Shown: positions 54,862 through 64,000 of the stretch, piece after piece | How positions within the stretch are numbered: the first letter of the stretch is position 1 | How the letters are laid out: each line of letters starts with the position of its first letter | NCBI RefSeq assembly: GCF_003752155.1 | Contig: NZ_RJVG01000002.1 | Coordinates: 124,001 to 188,000 of the forward strand | Length of the DNA: 64,000 nt | Reading direction: 5' to 3' | DNA from: Mobilisporobacter senegalensis | Lineage (GTDB): Bacteria; Bacillota; Clostridia; Lachnospirales; Lachnospiraceae | Notes under the pieces: model-generated | Database searches by the model: none | What the model saw: only the letters and a program-made list of their open reading frames with translations | What the model was told of the DNA's origin: nothing | Translations under genes and position numbers: made by a program

Positions 54862-56550
54862 TTGAAAAAATATTCAATTGGGGTAGATTATGGAACCCAA
54901 TCTGGTAGAGCAGTATTAGTTGATGTTACAACTGGAGAAATTGTAGCACAGGCAGTAAAAGAATATACCCACGGAGTAATGGATGAATTTTTACCGGATG
55001 GAACGAAATTAGGTCCTGACTGGGCATTGGAACATCCCAAGGATTATCTGGAAGTACTGGAGACTACGATTCCTGCGGTCTTAAAGGAAACCGGGATAAA
55101 GAAAGAAGATGTGATTGGTTTAGCAATTGATTTTACAGCTTGTACAATGCTTCCTATTGATAAAGAAGGAATTCCTCTTTGTTTTCGTGAGGAATTAAAG
55201 GGTGTACCACATGCGTGGCTGAAACTCTGGAAACACCACGCTGCCCAGCCACAAGCAAATAAATTAAATCAGATAGCGAAAGAGAGAGGGGAAGAATTTC
55301 TGGCCCGTTATGGTGGAAAAATATCTTCTGAATGGATGATTCCAAAAATTATGCAGATATTAGACGAAGCCCCGGAAATCTACAGGATGACAGATCGATT
55401 TATTGAAGCAACCGACTGGGTTACTATGATGCTTTGCAAAGAAGAAAAGAGAAATAGCTGTACCGCAGGATATAAAGCACTTTGGCATAAACAAAAGGGG
55501 TATCCGTCCAAGGAGTTCTTTAAAGCCCTGGATTCAAGACTTGAAAATCTGGTAGAAGATAAGTTAAGTAAGGATATTTATCCATTGGGACAAAAGGCTG
55601 GAGAATTGACAGAAACTATGGCTGAAATGACTGGCCTTATGCCTGGAACAGCAGTGGGTATTGCCAATGTAGATGCTCATGTAGCAGTTCCTGCTGTTGG
55701 TATCACAGAAGCAGGAAAGATGCTTATGATTATTGGTACTTCTACTTGTGACATTTTACTGGGAACGGAAGAAAAAATAGTTCCCGGCATGTGTGGAGTA
55801 GTAGAAGATGGAGTCATGCCGGGATTTTATGGGTACGAGGCAGGTCAGTCCTGTGTAGGTGACCATTTTGAGTGGTTCGTGGAACAATGTCTGCCTAAAT
55901 ATGTCTATGAGGAAGCAGAAAAAACAGGTGTGGGAATACATCAGTATTTAACAGAGGAAGCTTCCCGGTTAAAAGTGGGAGAAAGTGGATTAATTGCTCT
56001 TGACTGGTGGAATGGCAACCGTTCAGTATTAGTAGATGTGGATTTGACCGGTATGATTTTGGGAATCACTCTGACTACCAAACCCCATGAAATATATCGT
56101 GCATTAATTGAAGCGACTGCATATGGGAAAAATATGATTATTGAAACTTTTGAAGAGGCAGGAATTCCCATCAATGAATTGTATGCATGTGGGGGTATCT
56201 CATGGAAGAACAAAATGATGATGCAAATATATGCAGATGTAACGAATAGACCAATTAAAATATCCGCATCTGAACAGACACCGGCACTTGGTGCAGCTAT
56301 GTTTGGTGCTGTAGCAGCAGGAAAAGAAAAGGGTGGATATGAAACCATATTTGATGCAGCAAAGGTTATGGGAAAAGTAAAGGATAAAGTATATATACCA
56401 ATTCCAGAAAATGTTGCAGCTTATAAGCAGTTATATACTGAATATAAAAAGCTCCATGATTATTTTGGACGTGGAGAAAATGATGTGATGAAGCGTCTAA
56501 AAGAGATGAAAGCAATTGTAAGGAAATCATCAAGTAATTCAGCAGGATGA
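54862..56550 (+). CDS. araB: Ribulokinase
   Basis: An FGGY kinase that phosphorylates L-ribulose at O5, about 562 aa. I choose the TTG at 54862 because GGGGGTGA lies 7 nt upstream; a GTG at 54847 would include that site in the coding region. Motifs include [36 protein letters not shown]-like EATDWVTMM and the ATP-site IDELYACGG-like [14 protein letters not shown]. Of the two kinase families used by Firmicutes this is the classical AraB. It is the second step of arabinose use, between araA and araD. Confidence 0.95.
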   Translation: MKKYSIGVDYGTQSGRAVLVDVTTGEIVAQAVKEYTHGVMDEFLPDGTKLGPDWALEHPKDYLEVLETTIPAVLKETGIKKEDVIGLAIDFTACTMLPIDKEGIPLCFREELKGVPHAWLKLWKHHAAQPQANKLNQIAKERGEEFLARYGGKISSEWMIPKIMQILDEAPEIYRMTDRFIEATDWVTMMLCKEEKRNSCTAGYKALWHKQKGYPSKEFFKALDSRLENLVEDKLSKDIYPLGQKAGELTETMAEMTGLMPGTAVGIANVDAHVAVPAVGITEAGKMLMIIGTSTCDILLGTEEKIVPGMCGVVEDGVMPGFYGYEAGQSCVGDHFEWFVEQCLPKYVYEEAEKTGVGIHQYLTEEASRLKVGESGLIALDWWNGNRSVLVDVDLTGMILGITLTTKPHEIYRALIEATAYGKNMIIETFEEAGIPINELYACGGISWKNKMMMQIYADVTNRPIKISASEQTPALGAAMFGAVAAGKEKGGYETIFDAAKVMGKVKDKVYIPIPENVAAYKQLYTEYKKLHDYFGRGENDVMKRLKEMKAIVRKSSSNSAG

Positions 56551-56619
56551 AAGAACAGGCAGAAAGAGTGATTATTAAATGCCCAATTATATTCATTAGC
56601 GAATAAGAAAGGAGCTGCC

Positions 56620-57315
56620 ATGTTAGAAGAACTAAAAGAAATTGTATATGAAGCCAATATGGAACTTCCCAAAAGGGGACTGATTACTTATACTTGGGGA
56701 AATGTGAGTGGTTTTGACAAAGAAAGTGGATATTTTGTAATAAAGCCAAGTGGTATTGACTATGATTCCATGATGCCTGAAGATATGGTAGTGATGAATT
56801 TGAATGGAGAAAAAGTAGAGGGAAAATACAAACCGTCTTCTGATACTCCGACACATATAGAACTTTATAAGAAATATCCTGACATCGGTGGGATTGTACA
56901 TACTCATTCTTCTTTCGCAACTTCATGGGCTCAGGCAGGAAGGGATATCCCACTATATGGAACTACTCATGCAGATTATTTCTACGGTGAAATACCTTGT
57001 GTAAGAAGCTTGACTCATGATGAAATTAATAATGAGTATGAAAAAAATACGGGGCTGGCAATCATTGAAACACTGGGGAAAAAAGGAATGAATCCTTTGT
57101 ATACGCCAGGTATCCTTTGCACCAATCATGGCGCATTTACATGGGGAAAAGAACCATTGGAAGCAGTACATAATTCAGTAGTTCTGGAAGAAGTTGCAAA
57201 GATGGCTTATTATACTGAAAGTATCAATTCCAATGTAAAACCGGCACCAAAGGATATTGCCAACAAACATTTCTTTCGTAAGCACGGAGAAAACGCATAC
57301 TACGGACAAAATTAA
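56620..57315 (+). CDS. araD: L-ribulose-5-phosphate 4-epimerase
   Basis: A 231-aa class II aldolase-family enzyme that makes D-xylulose 5-phosphate from L-ribulose 5-phosphate, feeding the pentose phosphate or phosphoketolase route. It has TWGNVSGFD, IKPSGIDYDSM, the zinc ligands HTHSSFA and the later GAFTWGK segment with NHG, matching AraD. GAAAGGAG stands before the ATG. The length is normal. It closes araABD, and a terminator follows. Confidence 0.96.
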   Translation: MLEELKEIVYEANMELPKRGLITYTWGNVSGFDKESGYFVIKPSGIDYDSMMPEDMVVMNLNGEKVEGKYKPSSDTPTHIELYKKYPDIGGIVHTHSSFATSWAQAGRDIPLYGTTHADYFYGEIPCVRSLTHDEINNEYEKNTGLAIIETLGKKGMNPLYTPGILCTNHGAFTWGKEPLEAVHNSVVLEEVAKMAYYTESINSNVKPAPKDIANKHFFRKHGENAYYGQN

Positions 57316-57355
57316 TAAACAGAGAAGACAAAAGAAGTTACTATTTTTAAGTAAA

Positions 57356-57390
57356 GGGCACAATTCTATAAAGTAGAATTGTGCTTTTTT
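57356..57390 (+). terminator. Terminator after araD
   Basis: GCACAATTCTA (57358-57368) pairs perfectly with TAGAATTGTGC (57374-57384) across a 5-nt loop, followed by six T residues. Confidence 0.92.
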
Positions 57391-57498
57391 GGTAATTTTG
57401 ATAAATTCATCTGTGCATATTGATTTATTATGTTAAGGGAATATAATATAATTTATACATAAAAAATAAATAGAAATCTATAGTTGGGAGAAATCATA

Positions 57499-58812
57499 AT
57501 GGAAGAATTAAGCTTACATAATTATTTAAATAATGAATTAAAATGTTCCTGTGATAAGATTCATTCAACAAACTTGAAAGAAATCGAAATTTCCGAAGGA
57601 GCATTAGAGAGACTGCCAGAATTGATTTTTAAATATAACTATAAAAATGTATGTGTTATATCTGACAAAAATACATACAAGGCAGCTGGTAAGAAAGTAA
57701 TCAGCATCTTAAAAACCGAACATATTGAAAATTGCAGTATTGTATTAAGGCAAGATGATCTGGTTCCTGATGAAACAGCATTAGGCAACGTTATCGTGGG
57801 AATAGAACCAGATTGTGATCTGATCATAGCTGTTGGTTCCGGTACCATAAATGATATATGTAAATATATTAGTTATAAGTTACAGATTGAATATTTTGCA
57901 GTTGCAACGGCTCCATCCATGGATGGGTTTGCTTCTAATGTTTCAGCTCTCATTATAAACCAACTAAAGACTACCTATGAAGCTCATGTACCACAAGCAA
58001 TCATAGGAGACATTAATATTTTAAAGGACGCTCCTATGGATATGATAATTGCAGGAGCAGGGGATATTCTTGGGAAATATGTATGCCTTCTGGATTGGAA
58101 GATAGCTTCTATGGTTGAAGGGGAATATCATTGTTCCTATATAGAGGAAATGATACGAAAATCTTTACAGATCGTTGTTTCCAATGGAAAGAAAATAAAA
58201 GACCGTGATCCGGAAACGATAAAATATATTATGGAAGGTCTGGTACTTTCCGGAATAGCTATGAGTTATGCAGGTAATTCAAGACCTGCGTCTGGAAGTG
58301 AACATCATTTATCTCATTTTTGGGAGATGATGTTCCTGTTTGAAGGAAAGAAACCAGTTCTGCATGGAATCAAAGTTGGTGTGGGAACTATCGTTGCAAT
58401 AAAACTCTATGAAAAATTAAGGACAGTGGCGATAGATTTCAATCAGGCGAAAGATAAGATATTACAATTTAATGAAGAAGAATGGAAAAAAGAAATCAGA
58501 AGTATATATCCGGTGGTAAGTGAGGATATTATTTTATTTGAAGAACAAGTACAAAAAAATAAAAGGGAAAAAGTCTTAAAAAGAATTGATTTCTTAGAGA
58601 AGAATTGGGAAGAAATCCAAAGAACAATAGGTAGATACTTACCTTCATCCAAAGAATTAATTGACCTTATGGAAAGTATGAATGCACCTACGAAACCTGA
58701 ACAAATTGGCATTACAACAGAAATGCTTGCTAATAGTATCCAATATGGGAAAGAAATACGAAATCGCTATGGTCTTTTACAAATTCTGTTTGATTTGTCT
58801 GTAGAAGAATAA
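57499..58812 (+). CDS. araM: AraM-like sn-glycerol-1-phosphate dehydrogenase
   Basis: A 437-aa member of the iron-containing-alcohol-dehydrogenase-like family, glycerol-1-phosphate dehydrogenase group. The start is ATG 57499, after GGGAG. Motifs: NAD site AVGSGTINDICKY, ATAPSMDGFASNVSA, metal ligands in AGAGDILGKY (Asp), SGSEHHLSHFWEM (His) and LHGIKVGVGT (His). AraM of Bacillus subtilis lies in its arabinose operon and makes sn-glycerol 1-phosphate. Here a terminator separates it from araD, so it is a linked but separate unit. Confidence 0.88.
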   Translation: MEELSLHNYLNNELKCSCDKIHSTNLKEIEISEGALERLPELIFKYNYKNVCVISDKNTYKAAGKKVISILKTEHIENCSIVLRQDDLVPDETALGNVIVGIEPDCDLIIAVGSGTINDICKYISYKLQIEYFAVATAPSMDGFASNVSALIINQLKTTYEAHVPQAIIGDINILKDAPMDMIIAGAGDILGKYVCLLDWKIASMVEGEYHCSYIEEMIRKSLQIVVSNGKKIKDRDPETIKYIMEGLVLSGIAMSYAGNSRPASGSEHHLSHFWEMMFLFEGKKPVLHGIKVGVGTIVAIKLYEKLRTVAIDFNQAKDKILQFNEEEWKKEIRSIYPVVSEDIILFEEQVQKNKREKVLKRIDFLEKNWEEIQRTIGRYLPSSKELIDLMESMNAPTKPEQIGITTEMLANSIQYGKEIRNRYGLLQILFDLSVEE

Positions 58813-58931
58813 TATAAATCATTCAAAGCTATACTAATCTCTATATAATTTAGATATTCAAATTGTTATTTTAATGATACAATTTGGAATACTGGATTAT
58901 CTATGGAATAAATGTAAAAAGGAGATAGATT

Positions 58932-59099
58932 ATGGCAAAAGCAGGTATGAGAAGACCAGATCCCAGTGAACCACACGGAACTGAAAGCAATCATAAAACC
59001 CATCATAAGAAAAATGATCAGCGCCCTGTTCCGGAAATCCAGGGAAAAGCAAAAAATGGACATGAAAAAGCAAAGGTAATACCAGGACACCCAAAATGA
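58932..59099 (+). CDS. Small basic protein, function unknown
   Basis: A 55-aa protein with a strong AAAAAGGAGA site 6 nt before the ATG. It is rich in Pro, His, Lys and Gly, with no Cys and no membrane segment. The start MAKAGMRRPDPSEPHGTESN and the segment PVPEIQGKAKNGHEKAK look conserved-protein-like and are probably unstructured. Its TGA overlaps the ATG of the HD-domain gene by 4 bp, so the two are translationally coupled. I cannot assign a function. Confidence 0.7.
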   Translation: MAKAGMRRPDPSEPHGTESNHKTHHKKNDQRPVPEIQGKAKNGHEKAKVIPGHPK

Positions 59100-59704
59100 T
59101 GGACAAAGAAATATTTCAAACTCTGGAAAAGCATCTTATGGAGGATGAAGTTCCATCAAGATATATCAATAAGATTACGTCAGAACCATTTTTTACAGAA
59201 TATCCTTTTAAATTATTACTAAAATTGAAGGGAATAAAACAATCTCCCAAATATCACCCGGAAGGAGATGTTTGGAATCATACGATGATGGTTTTGGATG
59301 AAGCCGCTAAAGTAAAAAACAGAAGCAGTAATCCAAGATCATTTATGTGGGCAGCCCTTCTTCATGATATTGGGAAACCTGATACAACAAGAGAAAGAAA
59401 AGGTAAGATCACATCCTATGATCACGAGAAAGTTGGAGCGGATATAGCAAAAGATTTTTTGGGTGAATTTGTATCAGATGAAGAGTTCATCAAAGAAGTG
59501 GCAGCATTAGTCAGATGGCATATGCAGATATTATTTGTAGTAAATAATCTTCCGTTTGCCCAGGTAAAAGATATGAAAAAAGAAGTGGATATTGAAGATA
59601 TTGGCTTACTTGGATGGTGTGATCGGATGGGAAGAGGAAATCCGGATCCAAAAACAGAAAAGGAAAATATTGAGGTTTTTCTGGAAAAATGCAAGATTAA
59701 ATAG
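59096..59704 (+). CDS. HD-domain phosphohydrolase
   Basis: A 202-aa single-domain HD protein (PF01966). Metal-binding motifs appear in order: GDVWNHTMMVLDEA (His), ALLHDIGKPDTT (HD pair), YDHEKVGADIA (His) and RWHMQIL (His). These resemble HD domains of tRNA-nucleotidyltransferase C-termini, which hydrolyse nucleotides or cyclic phosphates. The polymerase domain is absent, so it is a free-standing phosphohydrolase. The substrate is unknown. It is coupled to the small protein upstream by an ATGA overlap. Confidence 0.85.
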   Translation: MMDKEIFQTLEKHLMEDEVPSRYINKITSEPFFTEYPFKLLLKLKGIKQSPKYHPEGDVWNHTMMVLDEAAKVKNRSSNPRSFMWAALLHDIGKPDTTRERKGKITSYDHEKVGADIAKDFLGEFVSDEEFIKEVAALVRWHMQILFVVNNLPFAQVKDMKKEVDIEDIGLLGWCDRMGRGNPDPKTEKENIEVFLEKCKIK

Positions 59705-59732
59705 AAATGGTTATAATATTATTTTTCACTGG

Positions 59733-59761
59733 TTGACAGTAGTTCAACCCGGTGATATACT
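59733..59761 (+). promoter_or_regulatory. Promoter of the riboflavin operon
   Basis: TTGACA (59733-59738) and TATACT (59756-59761) have ideal 17-bp spacing. Transcription should start close to 59768, just before the FMN aptamer. Confidence 0.75.
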
Positions 59762-59777
59762 ATGATAAATTAAATAA

Positions 59778-59890
59778 TAGTCTTCAGGGCGGGGTGCAAT
59801 TCCCCACCGGTGGTATAGCCCACGAGCCGCAAGGCATGATTCGGTGTAATTCCGAGGCCGACAGTAAAGTCTGGATGAAAGAAGAAATTT
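59778..59890 (+). promoter_or_regulatory. FMN riboswitch (RFN element)
   Basis: Conserved RFN blocks in order: TCTTCAGGGCGGGGTG, CAATTCCCCACCGGTGG, TATAGCCCACGAGC, TTCGGTGTAATTCCGA and GGCCGACAGTAAAGTCTGGATG. FMN binding would favour the terminator at 59925 and stop rib gene expression. Confidence 0.97.
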
Positions 59891-59924
59891 GCAGTATATT
59901 TATATACTTATTTTGCTATCATTG

Positions 59925-59958
59925 GCTCTGAGATACTTACGTATTTCAGAGCTTTTTT
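59925..59958 (+). terminator. Riboswitch expression-platform terminator
   Basis: GCTCTGAGATAC (59925-59936) pairs with GTATTTCAGAGC (59941-59952, one wobble), then six T residues. It lies about 35 nt after the aptamer. Confidence 0.9.
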
Positions 59959-59998
59959 GATACATCAATAAGGTACTATTGCGTTACTGCTGTATTTT

Positions 59999-60026
59999 AA
60001 GCCCTAAGGATTCCTTAGGGCTTTTT
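59999..60026 (+). terminator. Second terminator before ribD
   Basis: AAGCCCTAAGGA is followed at once by TTCCTTAGGGCTTTTT, giving a stable hairpin with a T run 30 bp before ribD. It stands in tandem with the riboswitch terminator. Confidence 0.88.
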
Positions 60027-60055
60027 GCTGTTTAAATTATGAAAGGAACTTAACA

Positions 60056-61165
60056 ATGGAAAATGATCAATATTACATGGAGAAAGCGATTGAATTAGCA
60101 AAGAAAGGTATTGGAAAAGTGAATCCCAATCCAATGGTTGGAGCTGTCATCGTAAAACATGGAGTTATTATTGGAGAGGGTTATCACGAAAAATATGGTT
60201 GTTTACACGCAGAAAGAATGGCACTGGATAAATGTAATGAAGATCCAAAAGATTCTACTTTATATGTTACTTTGGAACCTTGCTGCCACTTTGGGAAAAC
60301 GCCTCCTTGTACAGACGCAATTATAAAAAGTAAGATAAAAAGAGTTGTGATTGGTATAAAAGATCCCAATGAATTGGTGTCAGGAAAAGGAATAGAAATT
60401 CTTAAAAGTCACGGGATACAGGTCGATACTGGTGTTCTGGGAAAGGAGTGCTTAGAGTTAAATAAAAAATTTTTTCATTACATATTGACCAAAACACCAT
60501 TCGTCTTAATGAAATATGCAATGACAGTGGATGGAAAAATAGGGACCAATACTGGTAACTCAAAATGGATCACAGGAGAAGAAGCAAGAAGACATGTTCA
60601 TGAATTAAGAAATGAACTATCTGGAATAATGGTAGGAATAAAAACTGTGTTAACAGATGATCCATTGCTTACCTGCAGAATTCCTGAAGGCAGAAATCCA
60701 ATCAGAATTATCTGTGATAGTCATTTACGAATCCCATTGTATTCAAAGATAGTAAAAACAGCAAAGGATATCCCTACGATAGTGGCCACCATCTCAAAAG
60801 ATTATGATAAAAGAAAAATTTTAGAAGGTTTTAATATAAAAGTCCTTCCTGTAAGGGAATCCAATGGAAGAATAGATTTGAATGACCTGTTGATACAATT
60901 AGGGACAATGGGAATTGACAGCATATTGCTTGAAGGAGGAGCTACATTAAATGAGAGTGCACTTTCCAGTGGAATTGTAAATCGTTTAAACGTTTACATT
61001 GCACCTAAAATATTCGGTGGTACAATCAGCCCTTCGCCAATTGAGGGAACTGGAATATCAGAGATAGAGGAGGCCTATTTATTGACGCGTAATAAGATTT
61101 CAGTGATTGGAGATGATATTCTCTTACAATATGATGTGGAGGTAAAAAAATGTTTACAGGATTAG
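60056..61165 (+). CDS. ribD: Bifunctional pyrimidine deaminase/reductase
   Basis: A 369-aa enzyme for steps two and three of riboflavin synthesis. The N-terminal cytidine-deaminase-like domain has zinc motifs LHAERMAL and EPCCHFGKTPPCTD. The C-terminal NADPH reductase (about 146-369) has TVDGKIGTNTGNSKWI, split from GIMVGIKTVLTDDPLLT, and LLEGGATLNES. It is the first gene after the FMN riboswitch. Its 3' end overlaps ribE by 16 bp. Confidence 0.97.
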   Translation: MENDQYYMEKAIELAKKGIGKVNPNPMVGAVIVKHGVIIGEGYHEKYGCLHAERMALDKCNEDPKDSTLYVTLEPCCHFGKTPPCTDAIIKSKIKRVVIGIKDPNELVSGKGIEILKSHGIQVDTGVLGKECLELNKKFFHYILTKTPFVLMKYAMTVDGKIGTNTGNSKWITGEEARRHVHELRNELSGIMVGIKTVLTDDPLLTCRIPEGRNPIRIICDSHLRIPLYSKIVKTAKDIPTIVATISKDYDKRKILEGFNIKVLPVRESNGRIDLNDLLIQLGTMGIDSILLEGGATLNESALSSGIVNRLNVYIAPKIFGGTISPSPIEGTGISEIEEAYLLTRNKISVIGDDILLQYDVEVKKCLQD

Positions 61166-61800
61166 TAGAAGAAATAGGAGTATTAACAAATATTTCAAAA
61201 GGAGATAAGTCATATTTACTCACCTTTCAGGGAAAAAAGATTATGGATGATATCCAGATTGGAGATAGTATTTCAGTAAATGGTGTATGTCTTACAGCAA
61301 ATAGTATTACTAAAACTACATTCTCAGCGGAGGTTATGCCTGAAACGTTAAAAAGAAGCTCTCTTGGAGCATTAAAGATAGGGAATGAAGTTAATCTGGA
61401 ACGGGCAATGAGTATGAATGGACGATTTGGAGGTCATATTGTATCGGGTCATATCGATGGAACGGGTAAAATTGATTCTATAGAAAAGGAAAATAATGCA
61501 GTAGTAATATCAATAAGATCATCTTTAAAGATTCTTCGCTACATTATTGAGAAAGGCTCCATAACCATAGATGGTATCAGCCTTACAGTAATATATGTGG
61601 ATAACGAAATTTTCAAAGTTTCACTAATTCCCCATACTGGAAATGAAACCACACTACTTAAAAAGTCCGTAGGGAGCAAAGTAAATCTTGAGTGTGATAT
61701 GGTTGGAAAATATATTGAGAAGTTATTACAACCAATGGAAGAAAAGAAAGAAAAAAGCAATATTAATTTAGATTTTTTGACAGAGCATGGTTTTTATTAA
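61150..61800 (+). CDS. ribE: Riboflavin synthase, alpha subunit
   Basis: A 216-aa trimeric enzyme that dismutates two lumazine molecules to riboflavin. It has the two repeated lumazine-binding barrels: [10 protein letters not shown], then [12 protein letters not shown] and [22 protein letters not shown] in the first half, and [12 protein letters not shown] in the second. The start overlaps ribD, so translation is coupled. The length is normal. Confidence 0.96.
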   Translation: MFTGLVEEIGVLTNISKGDKSYLLTFQGKKIMDDIQIGDSISVNGVCLTANSITKTTFSAEVMPETLKRSSLGALKIGNEVNLERAMSMNGRFGGHIVSGHIDGTGKIDSIEKENNAVVISIRSSLKILRYIIEKGSITIDGISLTVIYVDNEIFKVSLIPHTGNETTLLKKSVGSKVNLECDMVGKYIEKLLQPMEEKKEKSNINLDFLTEHGFY

Positions 61801-61811
61801 GGAGGATGAAA

Positions 61812-62426
61812 ATGAATAATAAAAATATTATCGAACAGGCAATATTAGATATTAAAAAAGGGAAAATGGTTGTTGTAACAGATGATCCGGATAGAGAGAA
61901 TGAGGGAGACTTAGTCTGTGGGGCCCAATTTGCAACGCCAGGGGTAATCAATTTTATGGCCAGTTATGGAAAAGGTTTAATATGTATGCCAATGAGCAAA
62001 GAGATGACTAAAAAGTTACAGTTACCTCAGATGGTAGAGAAGAATTCAGATAACCATTCTACGGCATTTACCGTATCTATTGATCATGTTGACACAGCAA
62101 CGGGCATCTCAGCATTAGAACGATCCATTACGGCAATGAAAAGTGCAGGGGATAATGTGAAAGCAGAAGATTTTAGAAGACCAGGGCATATGTTTCCATT
62201 GGAGGCGAAAGAAAATGGTGTACTTGAAAGAAATGGACATACGGAAGCAACTGTAGATTTAGTAAGACTTGCAGGACTTAAAGAAATCGGAATATGTTGT
62301 GAGATCATGAGAGAAGATGGGACTATGATGCAGACAAGTGAATTAAAATTATTTGCTAAGGAGCATGGTCTTACATTTATAACAATTAAAGATTTGGTTA
62401 CATATAGACAAGTGAATAGCTTGTAA
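61812..62426 (+). CDS. ribB: 3,4-dihydroxy-2-butanone 4-phosphate synthase
   Basis: A 204-aa enzyme that makes the four-carbon unit of riboflavin from ribulose 5-phosphate. The start is ATG 61812, with AAGGAGG 6 nt upstream; the ATG at 61806 is too close to it. Motifs: [12 protein letters not shown] (acidic metal site), [21 protein letters not shown] and [14 protein letters not shown]. It is a stand-alone RibB, while many Firmicutes have it fused to GTP cyclohydrolase II. Confidence 0.96.
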   Translation: MNNKNIIEQAILDIKKGKMVVVTDDPDRENEGDLVCGAQFATPGVINFMASYGKGLICMPMSKEMTKKLQLPQMVEKNSDNHSTAFTVSIDHVDTATGISALERSITAMKSAGDNVKAEDFRRPGHMFPLEAKENGVLERNGHTEATVDLVRLAGLKEIGICCEIMREDGTMMQTSELKLFAKEHGLTFITIKDLVTYRQVNSL

Positions 62427-62445
62427 TAAAATAGGAGGTCATTAT

Positions 62446-63054
62446 ATGAAAAATAATGTGATTATGAAACATGAAATAAAAGCGGACTTACCAACAAAAT
62501 ATGGTGATTTCATTATCCATGGTTATGTAAATAAGAATAATGGTGAGCATCATGTGGCTTTAGTAATGGGTAATGTAGGTGATGGTAAGCCAGTATTGGT
62601 GAGAGTTCATTCAGAGTGTCTTACCGGTGATGTATTTGGATCTGCAAAATGTGATTGTGGAGATCAATTAGAAGTATCATTGAATGCAATCGCAAAAGAA
62701 GGAAGAGGTGTGCTTGTCTACCTTAGGCAGGAGGGAAGGGGGATTGGATTAATCAATAAAATAAAAGCATATGCACTTCAAGATAAAGGTATGGATACAG
62801 TTGAGGCCAATGTAGCATTGGGGTTTTCTCCAGATCTTAGGGATTATACTGTTGGTGCAGAAATATTACAAGACCTTAATATAAGTGAAATAAGGTTACT
62901 GACCAATAATCCGGAGAAGATATCTGGTATTGAAAAATTTGGATTAAAAATTGTTGAAAGAGTTCCAATAGAAACAGACTACAAAAAAGAATCAGAACAT
63001 TATATGCATATTAAAAAAGAAAAGATGGGGCATATTTTAAAAATATTAAAGTAA
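62446..63054 (+). CDS. ribA: GTP cyclohydrolase II
   Basis: A 202-aa stand-alone GTP cyclohydrolase II that opens the GTP ring as the first committed step of riboflavin synthesis. It has [24 protein letters not shown], broken here by the zinc cysteines (Cys in ECLTGD, KCDCG), plus [12 protein letters not shown] and [17 protein letters not shown] precedes the ATG. The RibB and RibA activities are two separate genes here. Confidence 0.96.
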   Translation: MKNNVIMKHEIKADLPTKYGDFIIHGYVNKNNGEHHVALVMGNVGDGKPVLVRVHSECLTGDVFGSAKCDCGDQLEVSLNAIAKEGRGVLVYLRQEGRGIGLINKIKAYALQDKGMDTVEANVALGFSPDLRDYTVGAEILQDLNISEIRLLTNNPEKISGIEKFGLKIVERVPIETDYKKESEHYMHIKKEKMGHILKILK

Positions 63055-63076
63055 TGGATAATCAGGAGGATAAAGT

Positions 63077-63547
63077 ATGAAAGTATATGAAGGAAATTTA
63101 GTAGCAAAGAATATAAGAATAGGGATCATAGCATCCAGATTTAATGAATTTATTACATCCAAATTATTAAGTGGTGCAATGGATGGATTGAAGAGACACG
63201 GAGTTAATGAAAATGAAATCGATGTTGCCTGGGTACCTGGTGCATTTGAAATCCCATTAATTGCAAGTAAGATGGCAAATGGAGGAAAATATGATGCAGT
63301 AATCTGCCTTGGTGTTGTAATTCGTGGTTCTACCAGCCACTATGATTATGTATGTAATGAGGTATCCAAAGGAATTGCCCATGTATCCTTAAATAGCAAT
63401 ATTCCTGTACTTTTCGGTATTGTTACTACTGAAAATATTGAACAGGCAATCGAGAGGGCAGGAACAAAAGCAGGTAACAAAGGATATGATTGTGCTCTTT
63501 CTGCAATTGAGATGATCAATTTAATAAAAGAGATTGACAATCATTAA
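63077..63547 (+). CDS. ribH: 6,7-dimethyl-8-ribityllumazine synthase
   Basis: A 156-aa lumazine synthase that condenses the butanone phosphate with the pyrimidine product of RibD. Motifs: [46 protein letters not shown] (active-site His) and [20 protein letters not shown]. Members form 60-mer or pentamer shells. It is the last gene of the riboflavin operon. I see no clear terminator in the 138 bp after it. Confidence 0.97.
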   Translation: MKVYEGNLVAKNIRIGIIASRFNEFITSKLLSGAMDGLKRHGVNENEIDVAWVPGAFEIPLIASKMANGGKYDAVICLGVVIRGSTSHYDYVCNEVSKGIAHVSLNSNIPVLFGIVTTENIEQAIERAGTKAGNKGYDCALSAIEMINLIKEIDNH

Positions 63548-63685
63548 TTATTCAATGCTGTCATATTTATGAATCTATCTATATTAGTAAATGATTTTTT
63601 ATTTCAAAGATAAAAATGGATTTTTTATTTAGAATGTGTATAATGTATAGTATGGATTAAAAAAGCGATTAAGGTGATGGAAAGT

Positions 63686-64000
63686 ATGGATAGAAAAGTA
63701 ATTATAACAGCAGAAAGTACTTGTGATCTGACGGCAGATATATTACAGGGATTAAATATACCAATTATCCCTATGTATGTTAATATTGAAGAGGTATCCT
63801 ATAAAGATGGAGTAAATATTCAACCAGATGTAATTTTCACTACTTTTGAAACAAAAGGAATTTTAGCAAAAACATCTGCAATTCCTGTATATGACTATAA
63901 GCTCTTTTTTGAAAAATATATTGAACAGAACTATGAAATTGTTCATATTAGTTTAGGTTCGAAATTTTCTTCTACGTATCAGGGAGCCGTGAATGCATCT
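63686..64000 (+). CDS. DegV-family protein, 3' end outside window
   Basis: The N-terminal 105 residues of a DegV-family fatty-acid-binding protein (usually about 280 aa), which presents acyl chains to fatty acid kinase. The start is ATG 63686, with AAGGTGATGG about 6 nt upstream; an ATG at 63677 overlaps that site. Family features: VIITAESTCDLTADI, the strand IPIIPMYVNIEEVSYKDGV, KTSAIPVYDYKLFFE (the KTSxPS-like fatty-acid loop) and ISLGSKFSSTYQGAVNA. The reading frame is open to base 64000. Confidence 0.9.
   Translation, partial: MDRKVIITAESTCDLTADILQGLNIPIIPMYVNIEEVSYKDGVNIQPDVIFTTFETKGILAKTSAIPVYDYKLFFEKYIEQNYEIVHISLGSKFSSTYQGAVNAS

Overview
The window is about 64 kb of AT-rich DNA, with short intergenic gaps, strong AGGAGG-type ribosome binding sites, frequent TTG/GTG starts, YesM/YesN sensor pairs, many chemoreceptors, a clostridial-type araR and an LDCC small protein. 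This fits a motile, anaerobic, sugar-fermenting Clostridia member, most likely Lachnospiraceae. That is inference: there is no rRNA or marker gene here. I see no insertion sequences, tRNAs, CRISPR arrays or prophage.

Layout. 1-8.2 kb: the end of a sugar-binding protein, two YesM-type kinases (the first with a decayed ATPase domain), a YesN-type regulator and a chemoreceptor. 8.2-10.6 kb: DeoR-type repressor divergent from rhamnulokinase. 10.7-14.9 kb: a membrane chemoreceptor, an RNA-like leader, a soluble chemoreceptor and a cell-wall amidase. 15.1-18.4 kb: copper cluster (CsoR-like operator, CopA, CopZ, LDCC protein, small Cys membrane protein). 18.9-27.2 kb: AraC regulator, a strong Fur box, a siderophore/corrinoid-type ABC importer and, in the same direction, a nitrogenase-like H-D-K triplet. 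27.3-36.8 kb: HMA/UreH-like/cupredoxin fusion, lipoproteins, NlpC/P60 enzyme, half-length DapF-like protein, flavodoxin, a cytoplasmic chemoreceptor carrying a sugar-binding-protein domain, and a CcdA-thioredoxin fusion. 36.8-42.1 kb: NarL-type two-component system divergent from an ABC exporter. 42.3-47.4 kb: UbiD, UbiA and an NMT1-type ABC importer. 47.4-58.8 kb: arabinose region (ChvE/MmsAB importer, araR, an eroded chemoreceptor, araA, araB, araD, araM). 58.9-59.7 kb: a small conserved-looking protein and an HD-domain protein. 59.7-63.5 kb: FMN riboswitch and ribD-ribE-ribB-ribA-ribH. 63.7 kb to the end: start of a DegV-family gene.

The most interesting locus is 19.8-27.2 kb. The H and D subunits keep the nitrogenase-family cluster cysteines. 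The K subunit has lost all three P-cluster cysteines and has a His where light-independent protochlorophyllide reductase uses an Asp. No nifE, nifN or nifB is present. The operon starts with a Fur box and a metal-chelate importer, which suggests an iron-starvation-induced reductase acting on an imported metal chelate or tetrapyrrole rather than N2. Other leads are the cytoplasmic sugar-sensing chemoreceptor, the UbiD/UbiA/importer cluster (possible quinone-precursor or aromatic-acid salvage), the pseudokinase pair and several uncatalogued structured RNAs.
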